From NCBI GenBank assembly GCA_963753685.1, contig CAVWDE010000005.1, positions 186,001-250,000 of the forward strand: a DNA stretch of 64,000 bases, written 5' to 3'. The stretch is from DATAOG01 sp963753685 (GTDB taxonomy: Bacteria > Pseudomonadota > Alphaproteobacteria > Geminicoccales > Geminicoccaceae). The notes below the pieces were generated by a model, which made no database searches, was not told where the DNA came from, and was given only the letters and a program-made list of their open reading frames with translations. The number at the start of each line of letters is the position of its first letter. The stretch's first letter is position 1. Position numbers and translations under genes: made by a program. Below are positions 34,170 through 41,283 of this stretch, piece after piece.

Positions 34170-37100
34170 ACCCCATTCCAGCTGCGCCCACCCTGCGCTC
34201 GACCTTCGTCCACCTGTGGCGGCGCGACGCCCTCTTTGCCCCGGCACTGGTCGTCGCTGGTTTCGGGATCGCCGCCACCGCTTATGCGCCGCCGCACTGG
34301 GTACTTCGCCTGCCCGCAGCGGTCAGGGACGTGGCGACCGGCGAGCGCGACGAGCTGCGCCAGCAGCTCGATGAGACACGCGCCACCGCGGCCGCCGCGG
34401 CCAGTCGGGTGGACGAGCTGCAGAAGGCGCTGGCAGGGGCTCAGAGCCAGCTGGATCAGAGCCGGACGCAGGCGGCGCGGGACGCGGAGCAGCTGACGAG
34501 CCGGGAGGCCGAGGTCGCACGGCTCAAGCAGACGGTCGAGGGGACAGGCGCCGAGCATGCCGCGCAGCTGGCGGCGGTGCAGGAGGCGGCGGCCACCGCG
34601 GCGCGTCTGCAGCAACAGCTGAGCGCGGCCCAGCAGCAGGCGTCGGCGCGCGAGACAGAGGTGGAGCGGCTGACGGCCAACCTGCAGTCGGCCACGACCG
34701 AGCGTGATCGGCTGCGCGGCGCGGCCAGTCAGGTGGACGACCTGCAAAAGGCGCTGGCTGCGGCTCAGAGCCAGCTCGAGGAGAGCCGGGTGCAGACGGC
34801 GCGGGGCGCGGAACAGCTGGCGGCGCGCCAGGCGGAGGTGGAGCGCCTGACGGCGAGCCTGCAGTCGACCGCGACCGAGCGCGAGCAGTTGCGTGCGGCG
34901 GCGGGTCAGATCGATGAGCTCCAGAAAACCCTCGCTGCCGCGCAGAACCAGCTGGAGGAGAGCCGGGCGCAGACGGCGCGGGGCGCGGAACAGCTGGCGG
35001 CGCGCCAGGCGGAGGTGGAGCGCCTGACGGCAAGCCTGCGGTCGACCACGACCGAGCGCGATCAGTTGCGTGCGGCGGCGGGTCAGATCGATGAGCTCCA
35101 GAAAACCCTGGCTGCCGCGCAGAACCAGCTGGAGGAGAGCCGGACGCAGGCGGCGCGGGGCGCGGAGCAGCTCGCGAGCCGGGAGGCCGACGTGAAGCGG
35201 CTGACGCGGAGCCTGCAGTCGACCACGACCGAGCGCGATCAGTTGCGTGCGGCGGCGGGTCAGGTGGACGAGCTCCAGAAAGGCCTGGCTGCGGCTCGGA
35301 GCCAGCTGGACGAGAGCCGGGCGCAGGCGGCGCGGGGCGCGGAGCAGCTCGCGAGCCGGGAGGCCGACGTGAAGCGGCTGACGGCGAGCCTGCAGTCGAC
35401 CACGACCGAGCGCGATCAGTTGCGCGCGGCGGCGGGTCAGGTGGACGAGCTGCAGAAGGCGCTGGCTGCGGCTCAGAGCCAGCTGGACGAGAGCCGGACG
35501 CAGGCGGCGCGGAGCGCCGAGCAGCTCGCGGGACGGCAAACCGAGGTTACGCGGCTCAACCAGGTGGTCGAGGCGGCCGGGGTCGAGCATGCGGCGCAGG
35601 TGGCGGCGGTGCAGGAGGCGGCCGCCAACGCGGCGCGTCTGCAGCAACAGCTGAGCGCGGCGGAGCAGCAGGCGGCGGCGCGCCAGGCGGAGGTGGAGCG
35701 GCTGACGGCCAGCCTGCAGTCGGCCACGACCGAGCGCGATCAGCTGCGCACCGCGGCGGGTCAGGTGGACGAGCTGCAGAAGTCACTGGCTGCGGCTCAG
35801 AGCCAGCTGGACAAGAGCGGGGCGCAGACGGCGCGGGACGCGGAACAGCTGGCGGCGCGCCAGGCGGAGGTGGAGCGGCTGACCGCGAGCCTGCAGTCGG
35901 CGACGACCGAGCGCGATCAGCTGCGCACCGCAGCCGGCCAGGTGGACGAGCTACGGCAGGCGCTGGCGGTCGCTCAGGGCCAGCTCGGCGAGAGTCGGGC
36001 GCTGGCGGCGCGGGGCGCGGAGCAGCTGGCGGCGCGGCAGGCGGAGGTGGAGCGCCTGACGGTCAATCTGCAGTCGACCACGACCGAGCGCGATAGGCTG
36101 CGTGCCGCGGCCGGTCAGGTGGACGAGCTGCAGAAGGCGCTGGCGGCGGCGCAGAGCCAATTGGACGAGAGCCGGGCGCAGACGGCGCGGAACGCCGAGC
36201 AGCTGGCGAGCCGGCAAGCCGAGGTCGCACGGCTCAACCAGGCCGTCGAGGCAGCCGGGACCGAGCATGCAGCACAGGTGGCGGCGATGCAGGCGGCGGC
36301 GACGACCGCGGCGCGCCTGCAGCAACAGCTGAGCGCGGCCGAGCAACAGTCGGTGGCGCGGCAGACGGAGGTGGAGCGCCTGACGGCCAACCTGGCGTCG
36401 GCCACGACCGAGCGGGATCGGCTGCGCGCCGCGGCGGGTCAGGTGGACGAGCTGCAGAAGTCGCTGGCTGCGGCTCAGAGCCAGCTCGACGAGAGCCGGA
36501 CGCAGACGGCGCGGGGTGCGGAGCAGCTCGCGAGCCGGGAGGCCGAGGTGGCGCGGCAGACGGCGAGCCTGCAATCGACCACCAAGGAGCGCGATCAGCT
36601 GCGCGCCGCGGCTGGTCAAGTGGATGAGCTCCAGAAAGCCCTGGCTGCGGCTCAAAGCCAGCTGGACGAGAGCCGGGCGCAGGCGGCCCAGGGCGCCGAG
36701 CGGCTGGCGAGCCGGGAGGCGGAGGTCGCGCGCCTCAACCAGAGTGTCGAAGCGGCCAATGCCGAGCGGGCGGCGCAGGCGGCGGCAGCGCGGCAGGCGG
36801 CGGCGACCGCGGCGCGCCTGCAGCAACAGCTGGCAGACGCGCACGTGGACAGCCTGCGAGAGCTCAAAAAACTGCAAAGCGCCGAAATCATGCGCCTGCT
36901 CGGCGTGCTGGGCGTCGCCGAGGCGAAGGTGCGGGGACAGGCGCAGACCATTCGCGACCTCGGCTCCGATGTCGCGGCGGCGGCTCAGATGACCCGGCTG
37001 GGCCAGTTCCGCTCGGAATTCTTCAGCCAGCTGCACGCCGCTTTGGCGCAGCGCAAGGACGTCCAGATCGTCGGCGATCGCTTCGTGCTGCCAGCCGAGA

Positions 37101-37453
37101 TCCTGTTCGAGTCCGGGTCGGCCGAGCTCGGACCGAGCGGCAAGGCCGAGCTGCGCAAGGTTGCGCAGGCGCTCAGGGAAATCGGGTCCAGGATCCCACC
37201 TGAGGTCAACTGGGTCCTGCGGATCGATGGCTATACCGACAAGTTGCCGATCAAGACCGCGCAGTTCGATTCCAACTGGGACCTCGCGGCGGCCCGTGCG
37301 ATCGCGGTCGTCAAATTCCTGCTTGCGGAGGGGATCGATCCGCGGTGGCTCTCGGCCAATGCTCTTGGCGAGTATCACCCGCTTGACAGTAGCGACAACC
37401 AGGCGGCGTATCGCCGCAACCGGCGAATCGAACTCAAGCTGACGCAGCCATAG
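34166..37453 (+). CDS. Giant coiled-coil protein with membrane anchor and OmpA-like peptidoglycan-binding domain
   Basis: 1095 residues from GTG 34166, overlapping the ATPase stop. One membrane helix (about 21-41, LFAPALVVAGFGIAATAYAPP) is followed by about 850 residues of unbroken heptad-like coiled coil with no proline, built of repeated modules. After residue about 890 a non-repeat helical stretch (LRELKKLQSAEIMRLLGVLGVAEAKVRGQ) leads to an OmpA/MotB-like domain from about 975: LFESGSAELGPSGKAELRKVAQAL, then IDGYTDKLP and ALGEYHPLDS ... YRRNRRIELKL. The last Arg and Asp positions that bind diaminopimelate are present. A helix of this length could span the periplasm from inner membrane to cell wall. 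A MotA-like partner is not seen. Confidence 0.9.
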   Translation: MNPIPAAPTLRSTFVHLWRRDALFAPALVVAGFGIAATAYAPPHWVLRLPAAVRDVATGERDELRQQLDETRATAAAAASRVDELQKALAGAQSQLDQSRTQAARDAEQLTSREAEVARLKQTVEGTGAEHAAQLAAVQEAAATAARLQQQLSAAQQQASARETEVERLTANLQSATTERDRLRGAASQVDDLQKALAAAQSQLEESRVQTARGAEQLAARQAEVERLTASLQSTATEREQLRAAAGQIDELQKTLAAAQNQLEESRAQTARGAEQLAARQAEVERLTASLRSTTTERDQLRAAAGQIDELQKTLAAAQNQLEESRTQAARGAEQLASREADVKRLTRSLQSTTTERDQLRAAAGQVDELQKGLAAARSQLDESRAQAARGAEQLASREADVKRLTASLQSTTTERDQLRAAAGQVDELQKALAAAQSQLDESRTQAARSAEQLAGRQTEVTRLNQVVEAAGVEHAAQVAAVQEAAANAARLQQQLSAAEQQAAARQAEVERLTASLQSATTERDQLRTAAGQVDELQKSLAAAQSQLDKSGAQTARDAEQLAARQAEVERLTASLQSATTERDQLRTAAGQVDELRQALAVAQGQLGESRALAARGAEQLAARQAEVERLTVNLQSTTTERDRLRAAAGQVDELQKALAAAQSQLDESRAQTARNAEQLASRQAEVARLNQAVEAAGTEHAAQVAAMQAAATTAARLQQQLSAAEQQSVARQTEVERLTANLASATTERDRLRAAAGQVDELQKSLAAAQSQLDESRTQTARGAEQLASREAEVARQTASLQSTTKERDQLRAAAGQVDELQKALAAAQSQLDESRAQAAQGAERLASREAEVARLNQSVEAANAERAAQAAAARQAAATAARLQQQLADAHVDSLRELKKLQSAEIMRLLGVLGVAEAKVRGQAQTIRDLGSDVAAAAQMTRLGQFRSEFFSQLHAALAQRKDVQIVGDRFVLPAEILFESGSAELGPSGKAELRKVAQALREIGSRIPPEVNWVLRIDGYTDKLPIKTAQFDSNWDLAAARAIAVVKFLLAEGIDPRWLSANALGEYHPLDSSDNQAAYRRNRRIELKLTQP
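34343..36840 (+). repeat. Modular tandem repeat, 177-nt units with 147-nt inserts
   Basis: The codon triplet for GAG-Arg-Asp/Glu that opens each unit lies at 34343, 34700, 34877, 35054, 35231, 35408, 35732, 35909, 36086, 36410 and 36587. After the first, degenerate unit the steps are exactly 177 bases (59 residues, type A) or 324 bases (177 plus 147, type A plus a 49-residue type B insert). Type A reads ERDQLRAAAGQVDELQKALA and so on; type B contains EHAAQVAAVQEAAANAARLQ. B inserts follow the 1st, 6th, 9th and 11th A units. Neighbouring units are very similar at the DNA level. Confidence 0.9.
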
Positions 37454-37665
37454 CTCGTCGCAGCTTCTCGGGCTCCGATCACCGAGGTCGACGACGACGC
37501 CCAGCGGGCCAAAGGCAAGTCGAGCGGCGCAGGCTGCTGCCCAGTGGTCGCGATTGACCGCGCCGATTGCTCGACGGTCGGCGCTCCCAGCGGCACTTGG
37601 CGCATCTCCAGGGTCGGACAGACGCGAAAATGGCATGCAGCGCCGATCACGTCCCGGATGACCGC

Positions 37666-38538
37666 ATGACGGACCTGGTCGAGGTCAGCCGGTTCGGCGC
37701 ACGTGCCGATGCGGAGCAGCGAGCGCTCGTGCTCGCGGCGGTCGGGATTCAGTCCCACCTGATCGCGGACGCCGGCGAGGTCAGCCTCTGCGTCGCCCCG
37801 CCGGAGGCCGGGCGCGCGCGCCATGAGCTCGCCTGCTTCGAGCGCGAGAACACCCCGCAGCGGCGGCCACGGTTCCCCGCGCGGGCCGCCCTGCGGCGGG
37901 CCGAAGGTGCGCTCGTCTACGCCGCAGTTCTGCTCTTCTTCTTCGCTGCCCAGCGCCGGCAGTTCCTGGCGATCGACTGGTTGAGCGCCGGGGCTGCGAA
38001 CGCCGGCCTCATTCTTGCCGGCGAGTGGTGGCGAACCCTGACCGCGCTCGCTCTGCATGCCGATCTCGGTCACCTGATGGGCAATCTGGCCTTCGGCGTG
38101 GTCATCAGCCTGCTTCTGGCCGAGGTCCTGGGCTCCGGTCTCGCGTGGCTCGCAGCCCTCGTGGCGGGAGCCCTCGGCAATGCGGTGGACGCGCTGATTC
38201 ACCCCGCCGATCACACCGCGATCGGCGCCTCGACCGCGCTGTTCGGGGCGCTTGGCATCCTTTCGGGCTACGCGCGGCGGTCCCGCATCGTCCCGTGGCG
38301 GGGCGGGCTCCGCCGCTGGGCGCCGATCGGCGCCGGGGTCATGCTGCTCACCTTCCTCGGCATCGGCGACGAACATACCGACGTCGGGGCCCACGTCGCG
38401 GGCTTCTCGGTCGGCGTGGTGATCGGGTTCGCCCTTGCCCATGCCGCCGGCCGGGTGCCACAGGGCGTCCTTGCCCAGGGCATCTATGGGGCGCTGGCGG
38501 GCGGCCTGTTCGTGCTCGCCTGGCTGCTTGCCCTGTAG
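37666..38538 (+). CDS. Rhomboid-family intramembrane serine protease with an N-terminal DUF2007-like domain
   Basis: 290 residues if started at ATG 37666; ATG 37630 is an alternative start. The first about 65 residues (LVEVSRFGARADAEQRALVLAAVGIQSHL ... CVAPPEAGRARHEL, in parts) resemble the small DUF2007 signal-like domain. Six membrane helices follow. The catalytic pair is visible: Ser in TAIGASTALFGALG (GxS) and His in VGAHVAGFSVGVVIGF. The upstream helix with WWRTLTALALHADLGHLMGNLAFG carries the conserved HxxxN oxyanion motif. It probably cleaves membrane proteins. It lies 212 bases after the coiled-coil gene; whether it belongs to that locus is open. Confidence 0.88.
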   Translation: MTDLVEVSRFGARADAEQRALVLAAVGIQSHLIADAGEVSLCVAPPEAGRARHELACFERENTPQRRPRFPARAALRRAEGALVYAAVLLFFFAAQRRQFLAIDWLSAGAANAGLILAGEWWRTLTALALHADLGHLMGNLAFGVVISLLLAEVLGSGLAWLAALVAGALGNAVDALIHPADHTAIGASTALFGALGILSGYARRSRIVPWRGGLRRWAPIGAGVMLLTFLGIGDEHTDVGAHVAGFSVGVVIGFALAHAAGRVPQGVLAQGIYGALAGGLFVLAWLLAL

Positions 38539-38652
38539 GCAGAGCCGGGCCTCGAAAGCGGCCGCGACACGGCGAGATTCACCCACTGCATCTCCGGCGG
38601 CGCAGCAGGCCGGTGCCAAGATACGGTCGCCGGCGTCGCTCCGGCGACGCGC

Positions 38653-38838
38653 CTACGGCCTGCGCGACCGGTTCGTCTTTGGCATCGAGCCGAGCTGGCT
38701 CGGCTGAGGCTGACCCCGCCGTCCCTGGAAATGCGCGCGCCGGCACGCCGACGAGCAGTACCGGGCGTCGGGCCGGTCGGTGGAGAAGTTCCGGTTGCAT
38801 TCGACGCAGATCCGTTTGAACGAGCTCTTGGTGGGCAT
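38653..38838 (-). CDS. Small zinc-ribbon protein
   Basis: 61 residues. A treble-clef style ribbon CVECNRNFSTDRPDARYCSSACRRAHF supplies four cysteines in C-x2-C and C-x3-C pairs, preceded by a basic MPTKSSFKRI. The tail is basic and low complexity (GQPQPSQL, KTNRSRR). Such mini-proteins are widespread in Alphaproteobacteria without assigned function. It is divergent from the HU gene. Confidence 0.6.
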   Translation of the reverse strand: MPTKSSFKRICVECNRNFSTDRPDARYCSSACRRAHFQGRRGQPQPSQLGSMPKTNRSRRP

Positions 38839-39011
38839 GATCTCTCCGCCTTTCCGGATCCGAACGTACCACCCGCGGAGGATCGGTGAAAGGCGCTGGG
38901 GTCCGAGGCGGCGGTCGATTGGTGGTCAGAGGCCGACTTTGTCCACTCCTTGTTGCTTTGGTCTCGATCTCGTGCTACCGCCGCGATGAGGGTCATTTAC
39001 GGGAGGGCGTC

Positions 39012-39320
39012 GTGCTTCTCGCAGACTTGATCGAAGGCGTCGCAAGCGACACCGCGCAGCCGAAGACCGTGGTCGAGGCCATCGTACGCGGCGTGATTGC
39101 CCGGATCGAGGGCACGGTCGGCAAGGGTGAAACGGTGAACCTGGTCGGTTTCGGCCGGTTCGAGGTCTATGAGCGTAGCGCCCGGCGCGGCCGCAACCTG
39201 CGGACCGGCGAAACCTTGAAGATCCCAGCCACCACGACCGTGCGCTTCAAGATCGGCAAGCACCTCCGGGAAGCCGCCGCCGGATCGAAGCGCAAACGCG
39301 GCGGCAAGGGTGCGAAATAG
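39012..39320 (+). CDS. HU-family DNA-binding protein
   Basis: 102 residues from GTG 39012 with GGAGGG five bases upstream. The frame extends upstream to 38886 but that part has no coding character. The protein reads LLADLIEGVASDTAQPKTVVEAIVRGVIARIEGTVGKGETVNLVGFGRFEVYERSARRGRNLRTGE, followed by KIPATTTVRFKIGKHLRE. The GFGRFEV ... GRNLRTGE arm with its proline-bearing tip is the DNA-bending hallmark of HU/IHF proteins. A Lys/Arg tail (GSKRKRGGKGAK) is added. It compacts DNA or helps DNA-bending processes. Confidence 0.93.
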   Translation: MLLADLIEGVASDTAQPKTVVEAIVRGVIARIEGTVGKGETVNLVGFGRFEVYERSARRGRNLRTGETLKIPATTTVRFKIGKHLREAAAGSKRKRGGKGAK

Positions 39321-39337
39321 CTATCGGAGACGATAGC
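39320..39337 (+). terminator. Stem-loop at the end of the HU gene
   Basis: GCTATCG (39320-39326) pairs with CGATAGC (39331-39337) around a GAGA tetraloop. It starts at the last base of the HU stop codon. There is no T-run after it, so it may be a Rho-assisted terminator or an mRNA-stabilising hairpin and not a classical intrinsic terminator. Confidence 0.4.
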
Positions 39338-39864
39338 GCGCCTTCCTGAGGGCCCGACCGCCAGCTGGTCACGGGACTTGCCCGGACCTGCGAGCGGTGA
39401 AGGCCACGGGATGAAAGCGTCCCCGGCAGGTTGGCCGAGGTCTCGGACTGGCAAACCCGGCATCGCCGTTGCCCCGGGCGGATTTGCTCGCCTGCACGCG
39501 TGCTCGCCCCGGCTCAAAATGCCCAGCGGAAGTCGACTCCCGGAGCACCTGTGACGCCCGCCAAGCGCTCCCGCAGCGGGTGCGCGGCGAGCAGGACGGT
39601 CTCCGATCCGGACCTCGAATAGGCACCGCGAACATCATGGCGCCGCCACTCCGTCGGCGGCCCGCGTCCGCGCCAACTGCGGGTCGGGCGGGCTTTGCGG
39701 GACGGGTCCGGAGCCGAGGCGGTCCTGAATCTGCAAGTGGTACTTTCGGCCACGAGACAAACGCTCTATCCTGGGAGGCGTATAGCTGCTCTATTGCTTC
39801 TCCTGAAAAGTGCTGTCTCTCCAGCCCAAGAGCGCGCAGGCCGGAGGTTCGCGGAGGGAACGGG
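39338..39864. other. Intergenic region without a recognisable gene
   Basis: 527 bases between HU and the FecR gene. Open frames on both strands cross it, but their translations are Arg/Pro/Ser-rich without conserved motifs. The segment 39735-39830 is locally AT-richer and probably holds the promoter of the FecR/CHASE2 unit, although no confident -35/-10 pair stands out. Confidence 0.4.
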
Positions 39865-41283
39865 ATGCCGTCGTCTCTTTCCTCGAGGCCGACCGGGCGC
39901 CAACCGCTGGTCGCGCGCTGCAGGAGGACCTGCGTCCTTCTCGTTCTGTTGCTGCTGGCGTACACCGTGCCGGCACGGGCGCAGGAGTGGGTGTATACGG
40001 TGCGCCCGGGGGACAACCTGCGGGCGCTCGCGGAGCGCTATCTGAGCGACCCGGGCGACCTCGCGAGACTGCAGGCGCTCAACCAGGTCGCCGACCCGGC
40101 CCAGCTCCAGCCCGGCACCCGTCTCAAGATCCCGGTCGCATGGCTCAAGGTGCAGCCGGCGCCGGTCGAGGTCCTGCACGTGCGCAACGACGCGACCGTG
40201 GTGCGGGCGGGTCGGAGGGGCAGCGAACCGCTCGCGGCCGGCATGCGGCTCGCGGCCGGCGATCACGTCCATACCGGCGCCGACAGCAGCGCTTCCCTGC
40301 GCTTTGCCGACGGCGCCCGCCTGGTCATGCAGGCCGAGAGTGATCTCGTGCTCGATCGCATCAGCAGCTACGGCGGGACCATCATCGTGGATAGCTGGGT
40401 GCGGCTGCAGGACGGCCGGGTCGACGTCCGCGCTGCCGGCGGCGGCTCGAGGTTCCAGATCACGACCCCGGCCGGGGTGTCCTCCGTGCGCGGTACCGAG
40501 TTCCGCGTGGGCATGGCCGAGCGCGAGGGAGTCATGCGCACCGAGGTCGTCGACGGCGTGGTCGCGGTCGAGGCGCAGGAGCGCGGCCGGCGCATCGCCG
40601 CCGGCCTGGGAACGCTCACCCCGGTCGGGCAGCCACCGCAGCCACCGGTGCGCCTGCTGCCGCCGCCAGACATCAGCGCGATCCCGACCTATCTCGATCA
40701 TGTGCCGATCGCGTTCTCGATCCCGCCACTGCCGGGCGCGGTCGCCTACCGCCTCCAGATCGCGCCGGATGCGACCTTCGATGCGCTGCTGTTCGACGTC
40801 GTCGTGCCGACACCCGATTTTCACGGGCCGGCGGCTCCGGACGGCACCTACACCTGGCGGGTGCGGGGGATCGACGGCCACGGCCTCGAGGGGCTCGACG
40901 CGAGCAAGAACCTGACCCTCAACGCCCGCCCCGGCGCGCCGCAGAAGCTCACGCCGGATGATGGCACCACCACGCCCGACCGCCGTCCGACCTTCCGCTG
41001 GCAACCGACCGAGGAGGCCGGGACCCAGCACTTCCAGCTCGCCGACAATGCCGGCTTCGAGCATCCTCTGATCGATGTCCCGAGGCAGCCTGGCGCGGCC
41101 CTCACGCCCGCGGCCGAACTGGCGCCCGGCGACTATTTCTGGCGCGTCGCGAGCGTCGATCCGACCGGCGACGAGGGACCGTTCAGCCCGCCGCATCGGC
41201 TCGAGGTCGAGTCGTCGTCGCTGCTGCGCTACCTGCCCTTCGCGATCGTGCCGGCGGTTGTCCTGTTGGTCCTGCTGCTATGA
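39865..41283 (+). CDS. Exported LysM-FecR domain protein
   Basis: 472 residues from ATG 39865, with GGAGGGAACGGG just upstream. A signal peptide (CVLLVLLLLAYTVPARAQ) is followed by a LysM domain at about 42-90 (YTVRPGDNLRALAERYLSDPGDL ... LQPGTRLKIP, in parts), then a FecR domain at about 115-210 (GDHVHTGADSSASLRFADGARLVMQ, TPAGVSSVRGTEFRV). Two Fn3-like units follow, ending DGTYTWRVRGIDGHG and ELAPGDYFWRVASVD. A C-terminal membrane helix (YLPFAIVPAVVLLVLLL) ends the protein. LysM binds peptidoglycan. The stop overlaps the start of the CHASE2 cyclase as ATGA, so the two probably form one sensing pair. Confidence 0.88.
   Translation: MPSSLSSRPTGRQPLVARCRRTCVLLVLLLLAYTVPARAQEWVYTVRPGDNLRALAERYLSDPGDLARLQALNQVADPAQLQPGTRLKIPVAWLKVQPAPVEVLHVRNDATVVRAGRRGSEPLAAGMRLAAGDHVHTGADSSASLRFADGARLVMQAESDLVLDRISSYGGTIIVDSWVRLQDGRVDVRAAGGGSRFQITTPAGVSSVRGTEFRVGMAEREGVMRTEVVDGVVAVEAQERGRRIAAGLGTLTPVGQPPQPPVRLLPPPDISAIPTYLDHVPIAFSIPPLPGAVAYRLQIAPDATFDALLFDVVVPTPDFHGPAAPDGTYTWRVRGIDGHGLEGLDASKNLTLNARPGAPQKLTPDDGTTTPDRRPTFRWQPTEEAGTQHFQLADNAGFEHPLIDVPRQPGAALTPAAELAPGDYFWRVASVDPTGDEGPFSPPHRLEVESSSLLRYLPFAIVPAVVLLVLLL

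Noticed and set aside
34343..36840. CRISPR-like or satellite repeat array
   Set aside because: The repeats are contiguous, in frame, multiples of three and encode a coiled coil; no unique spacers exist.
31719..37453. Identification of the Sel1-AAA-coiled-coil locus as Zorya or type VI secretion
   Set aside because: No MotA-like channel protein, helicase, sheath or spike genes are present; the ATPase is a single-ring, membrane-anchored Clp-D2 form.
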